From positions 1-64,000 of the forward strand of contig UNRJ01000004.1 in assembly GCA_900537125.1 (NCBI GenBank): a stretch of DNA of 64,000 nucleotides. The letters are read 5' to 3'. This DNA comes from Rhodobacteraceae bacterium Alg238-R152. GTDB taxonomy: Bacteria; Pseudomonadota; Alphaproteobacteria; Rhodobacterales; Rhodobacteraceae. This document shows, piece by piece, positions 28,376 through 37,285 of the stretch (its first letter is position 1; each line of letters begins with the position of its first letter). The notes beneath the pieces were generated by a model. The model was given only the letters and a program-made list of their open reading frames with translations. It ran no database searches and had not been told where the DNA came from. The position numbers were made by a program, and so were the translations under genes.

Positions 28376-29629
28376 CTAAAGGTCCTCCAGAAGCCGAGCC
28401 TTTTCGCCAACATCATCGGGACGGGACAAGGCGTCCGCCAGCCCCTCTATCGAGGCAATCGAATGCCCCGCACGAAAACTATCAACATGCGGTAACATTG
28501 CCCGGATGCCTTGTGCTTTGGCCGCAAACCCTTCCCACCGCAAGAGAGGGTTCAGCCAGATCAATCGTCGCGCGGACAAATGAAGGCGTTGCATTTCTTT
28601 GTTCAAATTTTCCGGGGACCCGCGATCCAATCCATCTGTGATCAGCAAAACCACCGCGCCCTGCCCCATGACACGGCGCGACCAATCACGGTTAAAGGTA
28701 TGAAGACATTCGCCGATGCGGGTGCCGCCTTCCCAATCTTGAGCCTCAGCTCCAGCAGATGCCAGCGCAGTGTCCACATCACGCGTCGCCAAGTGGCGGG
28801 TGATGTTGGTCAAACGGGTGCCAAAAGTGAACCCATACACGCGCGCCCAACCGGCGCCTTTCTGGTTGGCCACAGCATGTAAAAAATGCAGGACCATCCG
28901 GCTGTACTGGCTCATGGATCCGGAAATATCGCAGATTACAACAAGGTTTGGCCAACGTGTGCGGCGACTTTTGTGCGCCAGACCAGACAGGTCTCCACCT
29001 TGACGCATGGATTGCCGCATTGTTGCACGCCAATCAATTTTGCGCCCCAATGGGTCGGATTTGGTGCGGCGGGATGAAATCGGCTTCACCGGCAGGGTGA
29101 GGCGCGCCAACATGCGCTTCGCTTGCGCGATCTCCTCTGTGCTCATTTGTTCGAAGTCCAGAGTGCGTAGCTTCTCCTCAGCGGACATTGTCATTGAGGC
29201 GTCGATCTTGATCTCTATCCCCACCTCCTCTTGTTCGAAATCTTCTGGGATGTCCTGGTTGGCGCCATCCAATAGCGCCTCGGCAGCGCGTTTCTCAGCG
29301 GCTTGTCCTGCACGCTCTTCTTGTACGCCCCGCACGGCAGGAAGCATCATCGCCATCATATGCTCTAGGTAACGGGGGTCACGCCAATAGAGGCGGAAAA
29401 CCTGTGCAAATACAGTGCGATGTTCTGGACGAGACACAAAACACGCATGCAAGGTCCAATAAAAGTCCTGTTTACTAGAGAATCCCGCGGCTTGAACGGC
29501 GCGAATGGCGTCAATCACGCGCCCCGGTCCAATAGGCAATCCTGCCTTGCGCAACGCCCGCGCGAACCAGGTGATGTTTTGCGTTAGCTTGGGATCGTCA
29601 GGAATTTCGAGCGGAAGATATTCAGCCAT
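28376..29629 (-). CDS. coxE: VWA-domain protein CoxE
   Basis: 417 residues. C-terminal von Willebrand A domain with a complete metal-ion adhesion site: DISGS at 234-238, T303 and D332 (TDG). The N-terminal 200 residues are helical and charged, as in the CoxE family. In characterised form I systems CoxE works with the AAA+ protein CoxD in maturing the active site. Here coxD is immediately upstream (63-nt gap). The start ATG at 29629 has only a weak ribosome binding site. Confidence 0.88.
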   Translation of the reverse strand: MAEYLPLEIPDDPKLTQNITWFARALRKAGLPIGPGRVIDAIRAVQAAGFSSKQDFYWTLHACFVSRPEHRTVFAQVFRLYWRDPRYLEHMMAMMLPAVRGVQEERAGQAAEKRAAEALLDGANQDIPEDFEQEEVGIEIKIDASMTMSAEEKLRTLDFEQMSTEEIAQAKRMLARLTLPVKPISSRRTKSDPLGRKIDWRATMRQSMRQGGDLSGLAHKSRRTRWPNLVVICDISGSMSQYSRMVLHFLHAVANQKGAGWARVYGFTFGTRLTNITRHLATRDVDTALASAGAEAQDWEGGTRIGECLHTFNRDWSRRVMGQGAVVLLITDGLDRGSPENLNKEMQRLHLSARRLIWLNPLLRWEGFAAKAQGIRAMLPHVDSFRAGHSIASIEGLADALSRPDDVGEKARLLEDL

Positions 29630-29692
29630 GGCACACGACAGGGAGCCAGCCCCTTAAGGTTGCCCAGCCATTTTTTGGAGCCACCATGAACA

Positions 29693-30601
29693 TCAGGCAG
29701 GTTCCAAAGACGCGCGTGCGTCGTCTAGCAGCCGCTTGGCCTCTGAGCCTTGCAATTTCGCAATGTCATCTTGGTACTTAAGAACGGCACCAAGCGTGTC
29801 CGCTATCACCTCGGGACTCAGAGTCAAAACATCCAAAGCCAATAAGCACTTGGCCCAATCTATGGTTTCCGCAACCCCCGGTTTTTTAAAGAGGTCTTCG
29901 GTGCGGAGCCTTTGAACAAAGGCTACAACCTCTCGGCTAAGGGCTTCTGATGCTTCGGGGGCCCGGGCGCGTAAGATTGCCATTTCCCGATCAAAATCAG
30001 GGTAGTCGACCCAATGATACAGGCACCGACGCTTAAGCGCATCGTGCACTTCGCGGGTTCGGTTTGACGTCACAATCACAATTGGTGGCTCTGGCGCTTT
30101 GATGGTGCCAATTTCGGGGATCGTCACCTGAAAATCGCTGAGCGCCTCCAATAAAAAAGCCTCAAATGGTTCATCGGTGCGGTCAAGCTCATCAATCAAC
30201 AACACTGGCGCGCCCGCAGCATCGGGCCGCATCGCCTTGAGCAAGGGGCGCTCGACAAGATAGTCTGGACCAAACAACTCTTCCTGCAATGCAGTGCGGT
30301 CGGCGCCGCCACTGGCTTCTGCGGTGCGAATGGCCACCATTTGTGCGGCAAAATTCCATTCATAGACCGCACTGGACGCATCAAGGCCTTCGTAACACTG
30401 CAACCGGATCAAACTGCGTCCCAGAGCGGCGGAAAGCGCCTTGGCAATTTCAGTTTTGCCAACACCGGCCTCGCCCTCCAGAAAGATCGGTCGCCCCAAG
30501 CGAAGCGCCAAAAAAACTACCGTCGCGAGTGGCCGACCGCATACGTAGCCTTCTTCTGCCAGAAGCTGTTGAATGTCGTCGATGCTCTCAATGTCCTGCA
30601 T
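29693..30601 (-). CDS. coxD: MoxR-type AAA+ ATPase CoxD
   Basis: 302 residues from ATG 30601. Walker A GEAGVGKT (43-50), Walker B PVLLIDELD (132-140), sensor 1 in IVIVTSNRTREV and an arginine-rich C-terminal lid. MoxR ATPases work as chaperones paired with a VWA protein, here CoxE. In form I CODH, CoxD is needed to build the Cu-S-Mo centre; because the CoxL here is form II and has no Cu ligand, its client step must be different. The frame is open to 30742, but the ATG at 30601 (AAAGG at 7 nt) fits the family N-terminus. First gene of the seven-gene operon. Confidence 0.88.
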   Translation of the reverse strand: MQDIESIDDIQQLLAEEGYVCGRPLATVVFLALRLGRPIFLEGEAGVGKTEIAKALSAALGRSLIRLQCYEGLDASSAVYEWNFAAQMVAIRTAEASGGADRTALQEELFGPDYLVERPLLKAMRPDAAGAPVLLIDELDRTDEPFEAFLLEALSDFQVTIPEIGTIKAPEPPIVIVTSNRTREVHDALKRRCLYHWVDYPDFDREMAILRARAPEASEALSREVVAFVQRLRTEDLFKKPGVAETIDWAKCLLALDVLTLSPEVIADTLGAVLKYQDDIAKLQGSEAKRLLDDARASLEPA

Positions 30602-30742
30602 AGGGGCGCCTTTGGCTAAAATGCTCCGGTCACGCTGCATTGGTGCACAGCCCACGTCAAGCGTTTGCCCCCGCGACAAAAGTTGTAGAAAAGGCAAAGC
30701 GCTCCCAACTTTTGCCGCAAATGGCTTATAAGGTTTCCGCAA

Positions 30743-30782
30743 AGGCCATAAAACAAGGCCAGAACATCAGGCCACAAAGGCC
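30743..30782. repeat. AGGCC repeats in the coxD / hypothetical divergent region
   Basis: Four AGGCC motifs begin at 30743, 30756, 30769 and 30778 (spacings 13, 13 and 9). They lie in the 205-nt gap between coxD and the divergent gene at 30807. They may be part of an operator; no other evidence. Confidence 0.25.
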
Positions 30783-30806
30783 AGGGGCGTAAGGAAAAAC
30801 ATCGAG

Positions 30807-31751
30807 ATGCAGGACACCGCCAACGGCTTTGACACGCCGATGCTTGGATTGTCACGGGATGAATGGCTCGCGCAGTTGGAGCACGTTGCAGATGCGCATG
30901 GGCACTTTCAACCGCTTGGAAAACGCCATTGGGCAACTTTGGTTGAGGACAAACCTGTCCTTCTGGTCACCTTTGAAACTATTGATAGCATTCAGAAACG
31001 CGGCGACACTGGCCATCCGTTGGGATGGGAACTGGTGCGCGAGTTGGGGTGGTCGCACCTTTGTGTCTTGAGCGATGGCGACACCTGGTTTCGTGATCCC
31101 GAGGTGATTGCCTATTTTGACCGCCTGTCTGATGACGGCTTCTTTGACGAATTTGATGAGGTGGTGTTTTACGGCGCCGGGTCCTGTGGCTATGCTGCTG
31201 CAGGCTTTTCGATTGTGGCAACCGATGCGCAGGTTGTGGCGGTGAGACCGCAGGCAACCTTGTCGCCGCGCTTGGCGGGCTGGGACAAGCGCTTTCCAAA
31301 CTCGCGCAAAATTGCCTTTGACGGACAGTATGGTTTTGCACCGGATATGGCCGCCACGGCAGACCGTTGCTTTGTGATTTACGACCCGACCCATAGCCTA
31401 GACTCCATGCACGCGGCCCTTTTTGCCCGTGAAAACACCGTCTTGCTGCCGACGCCACATTTGGGCGCCACGCCGGAAGAAGACCTGTTGGAAATGCAGA
31501 TATTGTATCGGGTGTTGGTGAAAGCGGGCGCGGGCACGTTGAGCCGCGCGGCCTTTTACAAGCTCTACCGGGCACGCCGGGCCCATGTGCCCTATTTGGA
31601 TCGCCTCTTGCGGGAGGTGTCACAAAAGAACCGTCCGTTTGTCACCGCTCTGCTCTGTGCCAACGTCGCAACCCGCCTGAAAGAGCCTCGGTTCTTGCGT
31701 CATTTGAACGCGTTGGTGCAAGACGCGGATCAAGGCCGTTTGGCGAGTTAA
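30807..31751 (+). CDS. Conserved hypothetical protein with a hydrolase-like GAGSCG turn
   Basis: 314 residues, soluble, no signal peptide. I do not recognise a firm family. Features: a central VVFYGAGSCGYAAAGFS segment (about 119-135) placed like a strand-turn-helix nucleophile elbow of alpha/beta hydrolases, an N-terminal HWATLVEDKPVLLVTFETI strand region, and a basic C-terminal third. Similar roseobacter proteins are, as I recall, sometimes named phosphoadenosine phosphosulfate reductase, but no PP-loop or ECGIH motif is present, so that name is not supported. AAGGA lies 12 nt upstream of the ATG. A 72-nt gap separates it from pyrC. Confidence 0.65.
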   Translation: MQDTANGFDTPMLGLSRDEWLAQLEHVADAHGHFQPLGKRHWATLVEDKPVLLVTFETIDSIQKRGDTGHPLGWELVRELGWSHLCVLSDGDTWFRDPEVIAYFDRLSDDGFFDEFDEVVFYGAGSCGYAAAGFSIVATDAQVVAVRPQATLSPRLAGWDKRFPNSRKIAFDGQYGFAPDMAATADRCFVIYDPTHSLDSMHAALFARENTVLLPTPHLGATPEEDLLEMQILYRVLVKAGAGTLSRAAFYKLYRARRAHVPYLDRLLREVSQKNRPFVTALLCANVATRLKEPRFLRHLNALVQDADQGRLAS

Positions 31752-31799
31752 AACTGGCGCAAAACCGCCAAGAATTGCACGCAAAGACTAGCCACTGGT

Positions 31800-31820
31800 C
31801 GCGGCTTTGTGTAAGCCGCG
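31800..31820 (+). promoter_or_regulatory. Stem-loop abutting the pyrC start codon
   Basis: CGCGGCTT (31800-31807) and AAGCCGCG (31813-31820) form a perfect 8-bp stem with a 5-nt loop; the pyrC ATG begins only 3 nt later at 31824. There is no T-run and no separate Shine-Dalgarno sequence. Position suggests translational control or a structured leader. Confidence 0.5.
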
Positions 31821-31823
31821 ATT

Positions 31824-32867
31824 ATGACCCAAAACCTGACCATTGCCCGCCCCGATGACTGGCATTTGCATCTGCGTGATGGCGCGATGTTGAAAGCCGT
31901 CCTGCCTGAAACCGCGCGCCACTTTGGCCGTGCGATCATCATGCCCAATCTGGTACCGCCAGTTGTGACCGGCGCGCAGGCCGTAGCCTACAAAGACCGC
32001 ATTATGGCGGCTTTGCCCGAAGACATGAGCTTTGAGCCGCTGATGACGCTCTACCTCACTGAAGACAGCGATCCAGAAGATATTGCCGCGGCGCATGCAA
32101 CCGGTCTGATCAAAGCAGTGAAGCTATACCCGGCCGGTGCAACCACCAACTCCGCCAGCGGTGTTGCAGATTTCAAAAACGTGCGCGCCTCGCTGGACAA
32201 AATGGCCGAGATTGGCTTGCCGCTCTGTGTGCATGGCGAAGTCACCGACCATGACATCGATATTTTTGACCGCGAGGCGATTTTCATCGACCGCGTGTTG
32301 GACCCGATCCGCAAAGCCACCCCGGGTCTGCGCGTGATTATGGAACATATCACAACACGTGACGGTGTTGCCTATGTGCAGGACAATGCGACCGATCTGG
32401 GCGCAACAATCACCACGCACCACCTGATCATCAACCGCAACCACATTCTCGTTGGCGGCATCAAACCACACTACTACTGCCTGCCTGTGGCCAAACGTGA
32501 GGAGCACCGTTTGGCACTGCGTGCGGCGGCAACCTCAGGCGATGCGCGGTTCTTCCTCGGCACCGACAGCGCGCCGCATCTGGATGGCGACAAAGAAAGC
32601 GCCTGTGGCTGCGCAGGCTGTTTCACCGCGACCAACACCATGGCGCTTCTGGCACATGTGTTTGAAGAAGATGGTGCGCTGGACAAGCTGGAAGGGTTTG
32701 CCAGCCGCAATGGTCCAAACTTCTATGGCTTGCCAGTGAACAAAGAGACCATCACGCTTGTGAAGAACGAACAAGCGACTGTCTTCCCTGACAAAATCGA
32801 GAGCGCCAATGGGCCGGTCACCGTATTTGACCCCGGTTATGACGTGCTCTGGACCGTCGCTGACTAA
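31824..32867 (+). CDS. pyrC: Dihydroorotase
   Basis: 347 residues, class II (short) dihydroorotase, which cyclises carbamoyl aspartate in pyrimidine synthesis. Metal ligands: HLHLR at 14-18, the carbamylated lysine K99 in [15 protein letters not shown], histidines at about 137 (VHGE) and 174 (MEH), and the catalytic Asp in GTDSAPH near 247-253. The length matches the E. coli enzyme. pyrE follows 27 nt downstream, so the two are co-transcribed. Confidence 0.95.
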   Translation: MTQNLTIARPDDWHLHLRDGAMLKAVLPETARHFGRAIIMPNLVPPVVTGAQAVAYKDRIMAALPEDMSFEPLMTLYLTEDSDPEDIAAAHATGLIKAVKLYPAGATTNSASGVADFKNVRASLDKMAEIGLPLCVHGEVTDHDIDIFDREAIFIDRVLDPIRKATPGLRVIMEHITTRDGVAYVQDNATDLGATITTHHLIINRNHILVGGIKPHYYCLPVAKREEHRLALRAAATSGDARFFLGTDSAPHLDGDKESACGCAGCFTATNTMALLAHVFEEDGALDKLEGFASRNGPNFYGLPVNKETITLVKNEQATVFPDKIESANGPVTVFDPGYDVLWTVAD

Positions 32868-32894
32868 GAATTTCCGCTGCCAAAGGATATCCAA

Positions 32895-33575
32895 ATGATC
32901 CCCACCGCCTTCCCACCCAAAGAAGAAATTGCCCGCCTGACAGCCCGTATGTTGCTGGAAATTGGCGCGGTGAACTTCAACACCGATGAGCCGTATACGC
33001 TGGCCTCTGGCCTGCCGAGTCCAAGCTACATTGATTGCCGCAAGCTGATCTCTTTCCCGCGTATCCGTGCAACCCTGATGGATTTCATGACCGTCACCGT
33101 GATGCGTGAGGCAGGCTTTGAGGCGTTTGACAATATCGCCGGTGGTGAAACTGCGGGTATTCCCTTTGCCGCGTTGGTGGCGGAACGCATGGCGCTGCCT
33201 ATGACCTATGTGCGTAAAAAGCCAAAGGGCTACGGCAAAAACGCCCGTATCGAAGGTGCGATGAGCGAAGGTGAGCGCGTGCTGCTGGTCGAAGACCTGA
33301 CCACCGATGGTGGTTCCAAATTGTCGTTTGTCGACGCGATACGCGAAACCGGCGCGACCTGTGGCAACACTGCGGTGATTTTCTACTACGACATCTTCCC
33401 GGAAACCGAGAAGACCTTGGGGGACCACGGCGTTGCCCTGCACTATCTCTGCACCTGGTGGGATGTGTTGGCAGAGGCCAAGGCGCAGGGTGTTTTCTCT
33501 GAAGAGACACTGACGGAAGTTGAGACTTTCCTCAAAGATCCACGCGCTTGGCAGGACGCCCGTAAAAACGGCTGA
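32895..33575 (+). CDS. pyrE: Orotate phosphoribosyltransferase
   Basis: 226 residues. Converts orotate and PRPP to OMP. The PRPP-binding motif is [15 protein letters not shown] (about 128-142), with the flexible catalytic loop [15 protein letters not shown] upstream. AAAGGA provides the ribosome binding site. It carries a C-terminal extension of about 15 residues relative to short OPRTs. Second gene of a pyrCE operon, followed by a terminator. Confidence 0.95.
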   Translation: MIPTAFPPKEEIARLTARMLLEIGAVNFNTDEPYTLASGLPSPSYIDCRKLISFPRIRATLMDFMTVTVMREAGFEAFDNIAGGETAGIPFAALVAERMALPMTYVRKKPKGYGKNARIEGAMSEGERVLLVEDLTTDGGSKLSFVDAIRETGATCGNTAVIFYYDIFPETEKTLGDHGVALHYLCTWWDVLAEAKAQGVFSEETLTEVETFLKDPRAWQDARKNG

Positions 33576-33593
33576 TACCCGCTTAATACTTAG

Positions 33594-33624
33594 CTTCCCG
33601 CGCGTAATCCTGTGCGGGAAGTTT
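33594..33624 (+). terminator. Terminator-like hairpin after pyrE
   Basis: CTTCCCGC (33594-33601) and GCGGGAAG (33614-33621), 8-bp perfect stem, 12-nt loop, then only three T residues. Confidence 0.6.
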
Positions 33625-33642
33625 ACATTTGTGCCCCATATA

Positions 33643-33695
33643 TTGACGTAGTGCCAACGGTGGTGCCACTATGCAGTAGGGCAGAGTTATCCACA
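33643..33695 (+). promoter_or_regulatory. dnaB upstream region: DnaA box and possible promoter
   Basis: A perfect DnaA box TTATCCACA lies at 33687-33695, about 80 nt upstream of dnaB. Just before it, TTGACG (33643-33648) and CACTAT (33667-33672) are spaced 18 nt and could be -35/-10 elements. The DnaA box would then lie in the early transcribed region, where DnaA could modulate dnaB expression. Confidence 0.45.
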
Positions 33696-33775
33696 GGCGA
33701 TCCACAAAAACATACAAGTTGCCCTGTTTGAGACGGCTGGTTTAGAACCTGCTGCACGGGCATTTGGGGGCAGAC

Positions 33776-35263
33776 ATGAACGAAATCGCAAACATCAATA
33801 CAGGTGAAACCGAAGCCGCCAGTATTGATACCTTGCCGCATTCCATTGAGGCTGAGCAGCAGCTTCTGGGTGCCATTCTGACCAACAATGATATTTTTGA
33901 CCGGGTCGCATCGATTATCACCTCGGCGCATTTTTATGAGCCAGTGCATTCCCGCATTTACGAGATTGCCGCTGCGCGGATCGCCAAAAACAATCTCGCC
34001 TCACCAGTCACACTCAAAGCCTTTATGGAAGATGACCCGGGCCTGATCGAATTGGGTGGGCCTGCTTATCTGGTTCGTCTGGCTGGTTCGGCAATTTCTT
34101 CCTTTGCCGCAACTGATTACGCGCAGATGATCTATGACATGGCGATGCGCCGTGAGCTGATTGATTTGGGCAACAACATTGCCTCCAAAGCCAAGAAAGC
34201 CGACATCAAGCTGGAACCAAAGGAGCAAATTGTTGAGGCCGAACAAGCGCTTTACAAACTCTCCGAGCAGGGCACTTCTGAGCGTGGTTACGTTAGCTTT
34301 CTGAAGGCTGTGACGCAGGCTGTGAACACCGCAAACGCCGCCTATCAACGGGATGGCGGCCTTGCGGGGATTTCCACCGGCTTGACGGACCTTGATAAAA
34401 AACTTGGCGGCCTGCACCCGTCTGACCTTCTGATCCTCGCCGGGCGTCCGTCTATGGGTAAAACCTCGTTGGCCACCAACGTCGCATTTAACGTGGCAAA
34501 GGCTTACAAAAAAGGGATTAAGCCGGACGGCAGCGAAGGCGCAATTGAAGGCGGCGTTGTGGCGTTCTGTAGCCTTGAAATGTCAGCCGAACAGCTGGCG
34601 GCGCGGATCTTGTCAGAAGCAGCTGAAATTCCGTCAGAACAGATCCGTAAAGGGGACATGACCGAGGAGGAGTTCCGCCGGTTTGTTCAAGCAGCAAAAG
34701 ACCTTGAGGCCTGCCCACTGTTCATCGACGACACCCCTGCCCTGCCCATTGCGCAGCTCGCAGCGCGGGCGCGACGGTTGAAGCGGACTCATGGGCTTGA
34801 TTTGTTGATCATCGACTATTTGCAGCTGTGTCGCGGTACTGCCGAGAACCGGGTGCAGGAAATTGGTGAGATTTCCATGGGCATGAAGGCCATCGCCAAG
34901 GAGCTCAATATTCCGGTGATTGGTCTCTCTCAGCTCTCACGTACTGTGGAAAGCCGCGACGATAAACGCCCACAACTCAGTGACTTGCGGGAATCTGGAT
35001 CGATCGAGCAAGATGCCGACGTGGTGATGTTTGTGTTCCGCGAAGAATACTATGTGGAACGTGAAAAGCCCTCTGACGAGCGGCTAGACGAGATGGCAGC
35101 ATGGCAAGAACGCATGGAGCGGTTGCACGGCAAAGCAGAGGTTATTTTGGGCAAGCAGCGTCACGGCCCAATTGGTACGGTGGAGCTGTCGTTTGAGGGT
35201 CAGTTCACCCGCTTTGGCAACCTTGTGCAACCTTGGCAACAAGGCGGTGGCGACGAGTATTGA
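33776..35263 (+). CDS. dnaB: Replicative DNA helicase DnaB
   Basis: 495 residues, hexameric 5'-3' helicase of the replisome. N-terminal domain about 20-120 (PHSIEAEQQLLGAIL), then the RecA-like domain: Walker A GRPSMGKT (223-230), DLLIIDYLQL-type Walker B, and the QLSRTVESR motif. No intein insertion. A TTG at 33764 is also in frame, but the ATG at 33776 gives the conserved start. A DnaA box lies upstream. Confidence 0.96.
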   Translation: MNEIANINTGETEAASIDTLPHSIEAEQQLLGAILTNNDIFDRVASIITSAHFYEPVHSRIYEIAAARIAKNNLASPVTLKAFMEDDPGLIELGGPAYLVRLAGSAISSFAATDYAQMIYDMAMRRELIDLGNNIASKAKKADIKLEPKEQIVEAEQALYKLSEQGTSERGYVSFLKAVTQAVNTANAAYQRDGGLAGISTGLTDLDKKLGGLHPSDLLILAGRPSMGKTSLATNVAFNVAKAYKKGIKPDGSEGAIEGGVVAFCSLEMSAEQLAARILSEAAEIPSEQIRKGDMTEEEFRRFVQAAKDLEACPLFIDDTPALPIAQLAARARRLKRTHGLDLLIIDYLQLCRGTAENRVQEIGEISMGMKAIAKELNIPVIGLSQLSRTVESRDDKRPQLSDLRESGSIEQDADVVMFVFREEYYVEREKPSDERLDEMAAWQERMERLHGKAEVILGKQRHGPIGTVELSFEGQFTRFGNLVQPWQQGGGDEY

Positions 35264-35308
35264 ACCTCGCCGAATCGCACTGTTAACCGGCGTTTGAGCG
35301 GCATTTTT

Positions 35309-35352
35309 CACGTCGGTATTTTGTCTGTATTGCAGCTGTTTTGCGGAGGTGC
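35309..35352 (+). repeat. 44-bp dispersed repeat, copy B
   Basis: CACGTCGGTATT at the left and TTGCGGAGGTGC at the right; equal in length to copies A and C, without gaps. Between dnaB and alr (202-nt gap), about 115 nt upstream of the alr start codon. A T-rich run follows it directly. Confidence 0.75.
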
Positions 35353-35465
35353 GTATTTTTTACGTGCTGCCGGAGCCACTCCTTAAGCCACAGTATGCTG
35401 CAACGGGGAAAAACGCGCTGCCTTTGGCCTTGACCTTGAAGGGTCAGAGGGCAACAAACACCTTC

Positions 35466-36503
35466 ATGGCTACAGCAACTTTGACAATCGACCTCGACGC
35501 GCTGATCGAAAACTGGCGCGCGTTGGATGCACAAACCGAAGTAACCACTGCAGCGGTGGTGAAGGCGGACGGATACGGGCTTGGTGCCGACCGTGTGGCG
35601 CGCGCGTTGATGCGTGCCGGTGTCACACGTTTCTTTGTCGCCGCCGCCGAAGAAGGCGCAAGCCTGCGGCAAGCCATTGGCCCCGATCCCGAGATCAACA
35701 TCTTTGGCGGGCATATGCGTGGCGACACTGACATGATCGGTGATATGGGCCTGACCCCGATGTTAAACTCGGTGGATCAAATTGTGCGCCATGTCGAAGC
35801 GCTCCCGGCGCATCCCTTTGGCATTCAGCTGGACTCCGGCATGAATCGCTTGGGGCTGGAAGCGCCGGAATGGGAGGCGGTGAAAGAGCTGGTGTTGCAG
35901 CGCGGGCCGACCCTGATCATGTCACATCTGGCCTGCGCGGATGAGCCAGAACACCCGATGAACCCCAAGCAATTGGCGGCGTTCAAAGAGATGACTGACG
36001 GGCTGGACGTGCCCCGCTCGTTGGCGGCGACCGGCGGCATTCTATTGGGGGATGACTACCATTTTGACCTGACCCGCCCCGGCGTTGGGCTGTATGGCGG
36101 CATGCCTTTTGTCGATGCCGCACCGGTGACAAGCCTGCGCCTTCCTGTGATTCAAGTGCGCGATGTGGCTGTCGGTGAAAGCGTTGGCTATGGCAACACG
36201 TGGATCGCGGAACGTGACAGCAAAGTGGCAACACTTGCCGCTGGCTACGCCGACGGCATCTTGCGGGCGATGAGTGGCAAAGTGGAAACCTTTGCCGGTG
36301 AAGATCGTTGCCCGTTGATTGGTCGGATTTCCATGGACCTGATAGCCATTGACGTGACGGACCTGTCTGAGATGCCGCGGGAAGTGGAACTTTGGGGACA
36401 ACATCAGTCGGTAGACACGTTGGCGGAGGCCGCTGGCACCATTGGCTATGAAGTCTTGACCTCCATGGGCCAACGCTATCAGCGACGGTACAAATCTTCA
36501 TGA
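35466..36503 (+). CDS. alr: Alanine racemase
   Basis: 345 residues, PLP enzyme making D-alanine for peptidoglycan. PLP-binding lysine K33 in [10 protein letters not shown]; the second catalytic residue is Y242 in ESVGYGNTW; the RPGVGLYGG phosphate-binding segment is at 204-212. The frame is open from 35349, but the ATG at 35466 gives the family N-terminus. It overlaps the next gene (mlaE) by 4 nt, so cell-wall and outer-membrane lipid functions share one transcript. Confidence 0.94.
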   Translation: MATATLTIDLDALIENWRALDAQTEVTTAAVVKADGYGLGADRVARALMRAGVTRFFVAAAEEGASLRQAIGPDPEINIFGGHMRGDTDMIGDMGLTPMLNSVDQIVRHVEALPAHPFGIQLDSGMNRLGLEAPEWEAVKELVLQRGPTLIMSHLACADEPEHPMNPKQLAAFKEMTDGLDVPRSLAATGGILLGDDYHFDLTRPGVGLYGGMPFVDAAPVTSLRLPVIQVRDVAVGESVGYGNTWIAERDSKVATLAAGYADGILRAMSGKVETFAGEDRCPLIGRISMDLIAIDVTDLSEMPREVELWGQHQSVDTLAEAAGTIGYEVLTSMGQRYQRRYKSS

Positions 36504-37285
36504 ATTTGGTTTTGGCTCCCTTAAATGCCATTGGGCGCAGCATGATTGGCATGCTGACTTCCTTTGGCGAGGTTCTGCTATTTGTCTGGGGCGCGCTCAG
36601 CCATATTTTTCGCCCGCCGTTTTACGGGCGGGAATTCCTCAGCGCCTTGTTCAACATCGGGTGGTTGAGCCTGCCCGTGGTGGGTATGACCGCTATCTTT
36701 ACTGGCGGCGCACTGGCGTTGCAGATCTATGACGGCAGTTCGCGGTTTTCCGTGGAAAGCGTGGTTCCGCAGATTGTGGCGATTGGCATGGTGCGTGAGT
36801 TGGGGCCGGTACTGGTTGGCCTAATGGTTGCGGCGCGGGTGACCAGCTCAATTGCCGCCGAGATTGCCACCATGAAAGTGACCGAGCAGATTGATGCGCT
36901 GGTGACACTCTCAACACACCCCATGAAATACCTGGTCGCGCCGCGCGTGTTGTCCGCCATTTTGGTGGTCCCTGCCCTTGTGGGCATTGGTGATATCATT
37001 GGGATTTATGGTGGCTTTCTTGTGTCCACAGAAACGCTCGGCTTCAATCCGTCGACCTACATCCGCAACACAGCCGACTTCCTGCAGCTCAATGACATTG
37101 TGTCGAGCCTTGTGAAAGGCGCCGTCTTTGGCGGGATTACCGCTGTGATGGGCTGTTATGCGGGCATGCACTCCGGGCGCGGTGCGCAGGGCGTGGGCCG
37201 CGCCACAAAAAGCTCTGTGCAAGCCGCCGCCGTGATGATCCTGGCGGCCAACTTCCTTCTCACCAGCTTGTTTTTCTCGTCATGA
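36500..37285 (+). CDS. mlaE: MlaE-family ABC transporter permease
   Basis: 261 residues, about 5-6 hydrophobic helices. Typical MlaE segments: [35 protein letters not shown] and [15 protein letters not shown]. The family moves phospholipids between the inner and outer membrane (Mla, Tgd) or takes up hydrophobic substrates. The ATG overlaps the alr stop and its stop overlaps mlaF (4 nt each). The MlaD/MCE and MlaC partners are not in this window. Confidence 0.92.
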   Translation: MNLVLAPLNAIGRSMIGMLTSFGEVLLFVWGALSHIFRPPFYGREFLSALFNIGWLSLPVVGMTAIFTGGALALQIYDGSSRFSVESVVPQIVAIGMVRELGPVLVGLMVAARVTSSIAAEIATMKVTEQIDALVTLSTHPMKYLVAPRVLSAILVVPALVGIGDIIGIYGGFLVSTETLGFNPSTYIRNTADFLQLNDIVSSLVKGAVFGGITAVMGCYAGMHSGRGAQGVGRATKSSVQAAAVMILAANFLLTSLFFSS

